A stretch of 13,630 bases of DNA from Polycyclovorans sp046565985. Lineage in GTDB: Bacteria; Pseudomonadota; Gammaproteobacteria; Nevskiales; Nevskiaceae. The position numbers were made by a program, and so were the translations under genes. The stretch is from positions 1 through 13,630 of the forward strand of contig JBKHXN010000013.1 of NCBI GenBank assembly GCA_046565985.1, given 5' to 3'. This document shows, piece after piece, positions 7,235 through 13,630 of this stretch. Below the pieces are notes generated by a model. That model saw nothing but the letters and a program-made list of their open reading frames with translations. It did no database searches and was not told the origin of the DNA. Positions within the stretch are counted from its first letter, which is position 1, and each line of letters begins with the position of its first letter.

Positions 7235-10200
7235 CCCTCACCGCGCTGGCGCTGCGCCGGCCGGTGACGGTCTGCATGTTCTTTGCCTGCTGGGTGGTGG
7301 TGGGCCTGCTCGCCAGCCAGCGGCTGCCGCTGGAGCGGCTGCCGGATATCGAATTCCCCGGCCTGTTCGTGGAGCTGCCCTACCGCAACGCCACGCCGGA
7401 GGACGTGGAGCGCCACATCACCCGCCCGGTGGAGGAAGCGCTCGCCACCCTGCCCGGGATCCAGCGCATGAATTCGGAATCGCGCGATACCGGCGCCGGC
7501 GTGTTCGTCCAGTTCGACTGGGGTGATGACCTGGCCGCGCGCGGCGTGGAGGCGCGTGACCGCATCGACAGCATCCGCCAGTCATTGCCCGCCGATCTGG
7601 AGCGCGTGCGGGTGCGCAAGTTCTCCGCCGGCGACGAGCCGATGATGACCTACCGGCTCTCGTCCGACGCCCGCGACCTGGGCGCCAGCTTTGATCTGCT
7701 CAACCGCAACCTCAAGCGGCGCCTGGAGCGGCTGGAGGGCGTCTCGCGCGTGGACCTCTACGGCGTGGAGCAGAAGCAGGTGCGCATCGAGCTCAACGCC
7801 GAGCGCGTGGCCGCCCACCGCGTTGATCTGCTGGGGCTGGCCAAGACCCTGGGCGCCGCCAACTTTGCCCTGTCGGCCGGCGATCTCACCCAGGACGGCA
7901 CGCGCTACTACGTCAAGCCCGAAGGGCGGCTCGACAGCCTGGAGGCCATCCGCGCCTTCGTCATCGGCCCCGGCGGGCTGCGGCTGGGCGACATTGCCGA
8001 GGTGGTCTTCGCCGACCCGGTGCTCGCCTACGGCCGCCACCTCAACCGCCAGTACGCGGTGGGCGTGTCCATCTTCAAGGAGACCGGCGCCAACCTGGTG
8101 GATGTGGCGCAACGGGTGGAGGCGGAAGTGAGCGCCATCCGCGAGCTGCCGGAAATGTCCGGCGTCAACCTCTACCTGATGGATGACCAGGCCACCGACG
8201 TGAAGCGCTCGCTGGAAGAGCTGATCGAGGCCGGCCTGGTGGGCGCGCTGCTGTCGATCCTGGTGCTGTACCTGTTCCTGCGCGACCTGAAGATGACGCT
8301 GATCGTCACCGCCAGCGTGCCGCTGTCGCTCACCATCACGCTGGCGGCCATGTATTTCTTCGGGTTCTCGCTCAACATCCTCACCCTCATGGGCCTGATG
8401 CTCGCCGTGGGCATGCTGGTGGACAACGCCGTGGTGGTGACCGAGAGCATCTTCACCGAGCGCGCCCACTACCCCGACGACCCGGCCGCCGCCACCCTGG
8501 CCGGCGTGCGCGGCGTGGGCCTGGCGGTGACCGCCGGCACGCTCACCACCGCCATCGTGTTTCTGCCCAACATCTTTGGCGAGCAGAACAACATCACGGT
8601 ATTCCTCTCCCACGTGGCGCTCACCATCTGCGTCTCGCTGCTGGCCTCACTGCTGGTGGCGGTCACGCTCATCCCGCAGCTCACCACCCGCATGCGGGTG
8701 GCCGCCGTCACGGCGGGTTCCGACTGGGTCCACGCCCTGGCGCGCGCCCACGGGCGGCTGCTGCGCTGGACCTTTGGCCACCGCTGGCTGGCCGCGCTGA
8801 TCGTCATTGCGGTCCTGTGCAGCGTGGTGGTGCCGGCCGGCCTGGTGAAGGCCGACATGTTTCCGCAGTCCGAGGGCAACCGCCTGTTCCTGCGCTACAA
8901 CATCAACAACGTGTACGCCGTGGCCAAGGTGGAAGAAGCGGTTGATACCATCGAAAACTATCTCTACGACCGGCTGGACGAATTCGAGATCGAATCCGTG
9001 TACAGCTACTTCGACCAGGGCCGGGCCGAATCCAGCATCCTGCTGCGCCCCGAAGCGCAGCGCAGCAAGAGCACCGCCGAAATCCGCGAGCTGATCCGCA
9101 AGGACCTGCCGCGGCTGGCCATTGGCGAGCCCAGCTTCGACGCCAACCGCAGCGGCGCCGAGGGCAAGCTCAGCGTGCAGATCTACGGCGAGACCTCCAC
9201 CCGCCTGCGCGCCGTGGCGCAGGAGGCGCTGGCCATCCTGCGCCAGCTGCCGGATCTCACCGATGTGCGCATCGTGGCCGAAGCCGAGGACTGGGAAGTC
9301 CAGGTCCGGGTAGAGCGCGAACGCGCCCGGCAACTGGGTTTTTCCAGCCAGCAGGTGGCCGAAGTGGTGGCCGGCGCCATGCGCGGCACCGAGCTGCGGC
9401 CGTTCCGCACCGCCACCGGCGAGGCGCCGATGCTGCTCCAGTTCCGCCGCGAGGACCGCGCCAACCTCGACGCGCTCAGCGCCCTGCCGCTGCTCAGCCC
9501 GCAGGGCAACACCGTGAGCCTGGGCACCGTGGCGCGTCTGGGCATCGCCGACGTGCCCGGCACCATCCGCCGCGAGGACCGCCGCACCTCGCTCAACATT
9601 GAATTCAACACCCGCGAAGGCGTCACCGCCGAAGACGCCAAGAAAAGCCTGGAGCGCGTGCTGGGGCAGATGCAGTTTCCCGCCGGCTACGGCTGGGGCT
9701 ACGGCCGCGCCTTCGACAACGAGCAGGAATCCATGCAGGTCATGGTGGTCAACATGCTGCTGGCGCTGGCGCTGATCTACCTGGTCATGGCTGCGCTGTT
9801 CGAATCCACGCTGATGCCCGCCGCCATCGTCACCGGCATCGGCTTCTCGTTCATCGGCGTGTACTGGTTCTTTTTGCTCACCGGCACCTCGTTCTCGTTC
9901 ATGGCCATGATCGGCATGCTCATCCTCATGGGCATCGTGGTGAACAACGGCATCGTGCTCATCGACCACGTCACCCACCTGCGCGGCCAGGGCCTGAGCC
10001 GCGAAGAGGCCCTGCTGCAGGGCTCGCGCGACCGCCTGCGGCCCATCCTCATGACCGCCGGCACCACGGTACTGGGCATGGTGCCGCTGGCGCTGTCGCA
10101 GACCACCATCGGCGGCGGCGGCCCGCCGTACTACCCCATGGCCCGCGCCATCATCGGCGGGCTCACCTTCTCCACGGTCATCAGCCTGTGGCTGCTGCCC

Positions 10201-10299
10201 GTCATCTACGTGTGGCTCGACGACCTGCACCAATGGGCCCGCCGCGTCCTCGCCCGTGCGCGGGGGCTGGCGCTGCCGGTGCGGAAAATCAGCGCGTAA
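7231..10299 (+). CDS. RND efflux permease, second of two
   Basis: This 1022-residue RND transporter differs clearly from the first: typical N-terminus ALRRPVTVCMFFACWVVVGLLA, a different porter domain (FPGLFVELPYRNATPEDVERHIT), and a short TM6-TM7 linker. TM4 reads GMLVDNAVVVTES with D398-N399, and TM10 reads MGIVVNNGIVLID with N905 in the place of AcrB Lys940, so both permeases share this unusual relay. TM11 has RLRPILMTAGTTVLGMVPLAL. A Gly-rich stretch (TTIGGGGPPYYPMA) precedes TM12, and the basic cytoplasmic tail ends KISA. The start overlaps the stop of the first permease (ATGA, 7231-7234), which favours stoichiometric synthesis. Adaptor-permease-permease operons are known for heteromeric pumps such as MdtABC, where two permeases build mixed trimers; a mixed trimer here is inference. 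No outer-membrane channel gene follows, so the pump probably uses a TolC-like protein encoded elsewhere. Confidence 0.93.
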   Translation: MTLTALALRRPVTVCMFFACWVVVGLLASQRLPLERLPDIEFPGLFVELPYRNATPEDVERHITRPVEEALATLPGIQRMNSESRDTGAGVFVQFDWGDDLAARGVEARDRIDSIRQSLPADLERVRVRKFSAGDEPMMTYRLSSDARDLGASFDLLNRNLKRRLERLEGVSRVDLYGVEQKQVRIELNAERVAAHRVDLLGLAKTLGAANFALSAGDLTQDGTRYYVKPEGRLDSLEAIRAFVIGPGGLRLGDIAEVVFADPVLAYGRHLNRQYAVGVSIFKETGANLVDVAQRVEAEVSAIRELPEMSGVNLYLMDDQATDVKRSLEELIEAGLVGALLSILVLYLFLRDLKMTLIVTASVPLSLTITLAAMYFFGFSLNILTLMGLMLAVGMLVDNAVVVTESIFTERAHYPDDPAAATLAGVRGVGLAVTAGTLTTAIVFLPNIFGEQNNITVFLSHVALTICVSLLASLLVAVTLIPQLTTRMRVAAVTAGSDWVHALARAHGRLLRWTFGHRWLAALIVIAVLCSVVVPAGLVKADMFPQSEGNRLFLRYNINNVYAVAKVEEAVDTIENYLYDRLDEFEIESVYSYFDQGRAESSILLRPEAQRSKSTAEIRELIRKDLPRLAIGEPSFDANRSGAEGKLSVQIYGETSTRLRAVAQEALAILRQLPDLTDVRIVAEAEDWEVQVRVERERARQLGFSSQQVAEVVAGAMRGTELRPFRTATGEAPMLLQFRREDRANLDALSALPLLSPQGNTVSLGTVARLGIADVPGTIRREDRRTSLNIEFNTREGVTAEDAKKSLERVLGQMQFPAGYGWGYGRAFDNEQESMQVMVVNMLLALALIYLVMAALFESTLMPAAIVTGIGFSFIGVYWFFLLTGTSFSFMAMIGMLILMGIVVNNGIVLIDHVTHLRGQGLSREEALLQGSRDRLRPILMTAGTTVLGMVPLALSQTTIGGGGPPYYPMARAIIGGLTFSTVISLWLLPVIYVWLDDLHQWARRVLARARGLALPVRKISA

Positions 10300-10597
10300 G
10301 GCAGTACTTGGGCGGCCAAGGCATTGGCCGATATGACGATGCCCACCTCAAGCAACGTAGGAAGGGAGCTGGCAGCACAGTAGGCCTCTCGTTGGTTGGG
10401 CTGGACCTATGCGCAAATCGTTGCCAGGAAGACAAGCTCCGTGAAGTCAGAAGTGCGACGTGATTGCAGGAAGAGAAGCCAGCCGCAGAGCTGCGCAGAT
10501 ACCAGTTGGCTGACGTTTCGGAGTAGTCTGAAGACATTGGCAGGAGTCCATCTAAAAACTCAGCGGACCAAAGCTGCCCATAAGCGAGAGAAGGAAT
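10300..10597. other. Non-coding gap between the RND operon and the helicase gene
   Basis: This 298-bp stretch is visibly less GC-rich than the efflux operon. I see no convincing gene, tRNA or insertion sequence in it. It contains one hairpin (10313-10330), an imperfect direct repeat TTGC(C)AGGAAGASAAGC at 10421-10437 and 10464-10479 (offset 43 bp, one indel and one substitution), and only weak promoter-like sequence before the helicase, for example CTGAAG (10528-10533), 17 bp, TCTAAA (10551-10556). It is the likely junction between core genes and accessory DNA, but no target-site duplication or integrase site is evident. Confidence 0.5.
10313..10330 (+). terminator. Hairpin after the RND operon, weak terminator candidate
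   Basis: CGGCCAA (10313-10319) and TTGGCCG (10324-10330) form a perfect 7-bp stem with a 4-nt loop, 13 nt after the stop of the second permease. No T-run follows on the plus strand, so it is not a standard intrinsic terminator. It may still protect the 3' end or act with Rho. Confidence 0.35.
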
Positions 10598-13471
10598 ATG
10601 GGGGACATCACGCAGCATCAGGCGAAATATTTTGCCTGGGAGCTCACCCGCCGCCGTCGGGGCGGCGACCTTGATCGAGTTGGGCAGGCCCTGTTCGATG
10701 CAGCCGTCGACCTGAACCCCCATCAGATCGAAGCCGCGCTGTTCGCGCTCGCGAACCCGCTGTCCAAGGGCGTGCTGCTGGCGGACGAGGTCGGCCTCGG
10801 CAAGACCATCGAGGCGGCCCTGGTCTTGGGGCAATACTGGGCCGAGCGACGCCGTCGACTGTTGGTCGTTTGCCCGGCATCGCTGCGCAAGCAGTGGGCG
10901 ATCGAGCTGAGCGAAAAGTTCCACCTGCCGACCCAGGTCATCGATGCAGCCACCTGGTCGCAGGCGCGCAAGTCCGGGGTCTACAACCCGCTTGATCAAG
11001 ACGTCATCAGCATTGTCTCGATCCATTTTGCGGCGCGGATGGAGCGAGCCATCAGCGAGATCCGATGGGACCTCGCGGTCATCGACGAAGCCCACAAGCT
11101 GCGCAACGCATACCGCGAAACTCACACCACCGGGCAAGCCATCAAGCGCGGGCTTGCGGGTGTGAGGAAGGTGCTGCTGACGGCGACTCCCCTGCAGAAT
11201 TCCCTGCTGGAGCTGTTCGGTCTGTCGACCATCATCGACGACCATCTCTTCGGCGATCGCGTCAGTTTCCGCTCGCGATTCATGCGCGGTGATTCGGCGA
11301 TTCCTGCCCTCAGGAAACGTCTCGCCGACTTTTCGAAGCGCACCTTGCGCCGTGACGTTCTGGAGTACGTTCAGTACACCGAACGCAAAGCGATGACCTT
11401 CCCTTTCACCCCGGGCGAGGACGAGCAGCGCGTCTACGACTTGGTGTCTGGCTACCTGCTTCGGGCCGATGCTTACGGCGTGCCGACGCGGCAACGGCAC
11501 CTGGTCGGACTCATCCTGCGCAAGCTGCTGGCGTCGTCCACCCCGGCCGTCGTCGCGACCTTGGAGGCGATCCTCGTCCGATTGCGTAGGCTGGAGGAGA
11601 GCCAGGTCGATCAAGGTGCCTGGCTCGCCGAGCTGATCGAAAGCGAAGAACTCGATGCCGAGGAGCTCGACGAAGGCGAAGAGGACATCGAAGGCGCCGA
11701 AGGCGACTCCACCGCCGAAGCTGCAATTGACCGCGAGCGGCTGCGCGCCGAAATTCTTGAGCTGGAGCAGTACCTGCTGGTGGCGCGTGGGGTCCGGGAA
11801 GACCAGAAGTCGCATGCGCTGGTGAAGGCGCTCGACACCGGCTTCGAACGCATGACGGCCATCGGCGCGGCGCGCAAGGCTGTCATCTTCACGGAGTCGG
11901 TTCGCACGCAGGACTACCTTGCGCGCTTCCTCGAAGCGCATGGCTATGTCGGGCGCGTCGCCAAGTTCAGTGGCCGGGCCTCAGATCCCGGCGCCAACGG
12001 CATCTACCAGCGTTGGCTGGTGACGCATCAGGGCACTGACCGCGTCACCGGCAGCCCCGCCATCGACCGCCGCACCGCGGTCATCGATCACTTCCGCGAT
12101 CAGGCTGAGATCCTGATCTGCACCGAAGCCGGCGCCGAGGGCATCAACCTGCAGTTCTGCTCCCTGGTCGTGAACTACGACCTGCCGTGGAACCCTCAGC
12201 GGGTGGAACAGCGCATTGGTCGCTGCCACCGCTACGGCCAGAAGCACGACGTGGTCGTGGTGAACTTCCTCAATCAGCGGAATGCGGCCGACCAGCGTGT
12301 GCTTGAACTGCTCTCCGAGAAATTCCACCTGTTTGACGGCGTCTTCGGTGCGTCAGATGAAATCCTGGGCCGCATCGAAAGCGGCGTCGACATCGAGCGC
12401 CGCATCGCCGGCATTTTCGATACCTGCCGCACCCCTGCTGACATCGACGCCGCGTTCGCGGCTTTGCGCAATGAGCTGGAGAGCCAGATTCAGGAACGGA
12501 TGAAGGACACTGAGGAGGCCCTGCTGGCCACCTTCGACGCAGGCGTGGTCGAGCGCCTGCGCCTGCATCGTGATCAGGCCATCGTGCAGCTGGACCGCAT
12601 CAGCCAGCTGTTCTGGCGGCTCACCCGCCATGTCCTGGCACCGTCGGCGCAGTTCAACGATAAAGCCTTGTCGTTCGAGCTGGCCGAGTCGCCCGCCAAA
12701 GACGCTGGAGTCGGACGCTACCACCTGATCCGGAAGGGCAGGCCGATGCCCGAAGACGGGCACGTCTACCGGCTCACGCACCCGCTGGGTGAGTTTGTGC
12801 TCGATACCGGCCGGCGCTACGAGGCCCCGCTGGCCGAGCTGGTGTTCGATCTGTCGTCAGCGCCGCAGCGCATCGCGGCGCTCGAACAGCTCCCCAGCAA
12901 GTCGGGCTGGCTGGAGCTGAACCTGCTGGAGCTGGAGAGCTTCCAGCTGGAAGAGCACCTGGTGTTCAGCGCCCAGGCCGACGACGGCCGCTGGGTGGAT
13001 GCCGAGGCCTGCCAGCGGCTGCTGGAGTTATCCGGGGAGGTCTCTGCCGAGCTACCGGCTGGCGCGAACCTGCCCGTCAATTTCGAAGCCAACGTCCGGC
13101 GGCAGATTGACGCCGCCCTGGCCAAGGCCCTGGAAGAGAACAACACCTACTTTCAGGCCGAGCGCGAGAAGCTGGACCAGTGGGCCGAAGACCAGCTGCT
13201 GGCCGCCGAGCAATCCCTGCACGACACCAAGGCCCGGCTGAAGGACGCCAAGCGGCGTGCCCGGTCGGCGGCCACGGTTGAAGAGCAGGCAAGCGTCCAG
13301 GAAGAGATCAAGACGCTGGAACGCCAGCAACGGCGGCAGCGTCAGGAGATCTTCGACGTCGAGGACGAGATCGAATCCCGGCGCGACGCGCTGATCGCCG
13401 CGCTGGAGAAGCGGCTCAATCAGAACAGCCACAGCGTGCGTCTGCTCAGAGTTCGCTGGCGGCTGCATTGA
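10598..13471 (+). CDS. SNF2/RapA-like superfamily II DNA helicase, defence-associated type
   Basis: This is a complete 957-residue DEAH-box ATPase. The N-terminus MGDITQHQAKYFAWELTRR precedes the SNF2 core: Walker A ADEVGLGKT (K69), motif Ia VVCPASLRKQW, motif II DEAH (163-166), and motif III LTATPLQN (T195-A-T). A linker with a strongly acidic stretch (about 348-372) leads to the second RecA lobe: motif IV VIFTES, motif V EAGAEGINLQ, and motif VI QRIGRCHRYGQ (Q538, R542). The C-terminal third ends in a long charged coiled coil (about 850-935) and closes with RVRWRLH. From memory, proteins with this start and end occur as stand-alone SNF2 helicases next to methyltransferase, DUF4391 and restriction genes, and resemble the DrmD-type helicase of DISARM; which system applies cannot be decided here. 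The ATG at 10598 follows a purine-rich GAGAGAAGGA. Base composition is less GC-rich than in the efflux operon, in keeping with accessory DNA. The expected partner genes are not in the window. Confidence 0.9.
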   Translation: MGDITQHQAKYFAWELTRRRRGGDLDRVGQALFDAAVDLNPHQIEAALFALANPLSKGVLLADEVGLGKTIEAALVLGQYWAERRRRLLVVCPASLRKQWAIELSEKFHLPTQVIDAATWSQARKSGVYNPLDQDVISIVSIHFAARMERAISEIRWDLAVIDEAHKLRNAYRETHTTGQAIKRGLAGVRKVLLTATPLQNSLLELFGLSTIIDDHLFGDRVSFRSRFMRGDSAIPALRKRLADFSKRTLRRDVLEYVQYTERKAMTFPFTPGEDEQRVYDLVSGYLLRADAYGVPTRQRHLVGLILRKLLASSTPAVVATLEAILVRLRRLEESQVDQGAWLAELIESEELDAEELDEGEEDIEGAEGDSTAEAAIDRERLRAEILELEQYLLVARGVREDQKSHALVKALDTGFERMTAIGAARKAVIFTESVRTQDYLARFLEAHGYVGRVAKFSGRASDPGANGIYQRWLVTHQGTDRVTGSPAIDRRTAVIDHFRDQAEILICTEAGAEGINLQFCSLVVNYDLPWNPQRVEQRIGRCHRYGQKHDVVVVNFLNQRNAADQRVLELLSEKFHLFDGVFGASDEILGRIESGVDIERRIAGIFDTCRTPADIDAAFAALRNELESQIQERMKDTEEALLATFDAGVVERLRLHRDQAIVQLDRISQLFWRLTRHVLAPSAQFNDKALSFELAESPAKDAGVGRYHLIRKGRPMPEDGHVYRLTHPLGEFVLDTGRRYEAPLAELVFDLSSAPQRIAALEQLPSKSGWLELNLLELESFQLEEHLVFSAQADDGRWVDAEACQRLLELSGEVSAELPAGANLPVNFEANVRRQIDAALAKALEENNTYFQAEREKLDQWAEDQLLAAEQSLHDTKARLKDAKRRARSAATVEEQASVQEEIKTLERQQRRQRQEIFDVEDEIESRRDALIAALEKRLNQNSHSVRLLRVRWRLH

Positions 13472-13490
13472 GCCGGATAGAGCGATCGGA

Positions 13491-13606
13491 TCAACATGGC
13501 AGCCTTTCGTGTCGAAATATATGTTGAATATCGACACGTTGCGGGTTAATGTCGATGCCATCAACACGTTTACAGAACGTGTCGAACATTCCCGGAATCA
13601 TCGACA
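13491..13606. repeat. Phased array of TGTYGA inverted repeats (multi-site DNA-binding region)
   Basis: Eight copies of the hexamer TGTYGA or its complement TCRACA lie within 116 bp. Complement copies start at 13491, 13531, 13561 and 13601; forward copies start at 13510, 13522, 13550 and 13580. Three dyads of exactly 25 bp, TCRACAYG-N9-NRTGTCGA, start at 13491, 13531 and 13561, and a fourth left arm is at 13601. The offsets of 40, 30 and 40 bp are all whole helical turns, so the arms face one side of the helix. Read the other way, TGTCGA and TCGACA enclose 27-bp sites at 13510-13536 and 13580-13606. The first has an AT-rich centre resembling site I of a Tn3/gamma-delta res site. In 13501-13560, 26 of 60 bases are G or C, much lower than the flanking gene. 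Candidates are a serine-resolvase res site, a transposon end, or a regulator or partition array. Confidence 0.6.
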
Positions 13607-13616
13607 TGGCCCCCCA

Positions 13617-13630
13617 ATGAGCTTTGACCC
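13617..13630 (+). CDS. Possible start of a further gene (MSFDP...), cut by window end
   Basis: An ATG directly after the repeat array opens a frame reading MSFD before the window ends. There is no ribosome-binding site (the upstream bases are a C-run), and five codons cannot show coding potential. It is listed only because the next member of the helicase locus or the protein acting on the array could begin here. Confidence 0.12.

Noticed and set aside
10313..10330. Strong intrinsic terminator after the RND operon
   Set aside because: The stem is perfect but there is no T-run on the plus strand, so only a weak call is justified.
10396..10674. A 92-codon plus-strand frame in the gap before the helicase
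   Set aside because: It needs a non-ATG start, has no ribosome-binding site or recognisable sequence, and runs into the helicase gene in another frame.
10289..11941. A 550-codon minus-strand open frame opposite the helicase gene and the upstream gap
   Set aside because: It mirrors the helicase codons, shows no domain, and has no credible start context; the plus-strand helicase has all SNF2 motifs.
13491..13606. CRISPR array
   Set aside because: The repeated units are short, inverted and degenerate, with 9-15 bp between arms and no constant long repeat or spacers.

Overview
The window is GC-rich bacterial DNA with tight gene packing, overlapping start and stop codons, and tripartite-efflux and SlyD genes typical of Gram-negative bacteria. 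A high-GC gammaproteobacterium (or a related betaproteobacterium) is my best inference; no marker gene settles the species.

Layout. (1) 1-1340, plus strand: the 3' part of a short-chain dehydrogenase/reductase gene, coupled by an ATGA overlap to a small single-pass membrane protein gene. (2) 1345-2691, minus strand: a two-gene block made of a SlyD-type FKBP peptidyl-prolyl isomerase followed by an exported SAM-methyltransferase-like protein of the COG4798 type. It converges on the first block with only 4 bp between the stop codons. (3) 2692-2922: a divergent regulatory region with a 15-bp palindrome, a repeated half-site, a direct repeat and a sigma-54-like sequence. (4) 2923-10299, plus strand: a compact operon for a tripartite RND efflux pump, consisting of a lipoprotein periplasmic adaptor and two different inner-membrane RND permeases, with no outer-membrane channel gene. 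(5) 10300-10597: a less GC-rich gap with one hairpin and no convincing gene. (6) 10598-13471, plus strand: a complete 957-residue SNF2/RapA-like superfamily II helicase, of a kind I associate with defence and restriction-modification loci. (7) 13472-13630: an AT-rich stretch with a dense, helically phased array of TGTYGA inverted repeats. The window ends just beyond it.

How it fits together. Blocks 1 to 4 read as ordinary chromosomal genes: a redox enzyme, a protein-folding helper and an efflux pump whose two permeases may form a mixed trimer, as known for MdtBC. From about 10300 the content and composition change, which suggests the edge of an accessory region that continues past the right end. 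The least explained element is the TGTYGA array after the helicase. It looks like a multi-site DNA-binding platform, such as a serine-resolvase res site, a transposon end or a regulator array. Its partner gene would be expected just outside the window.
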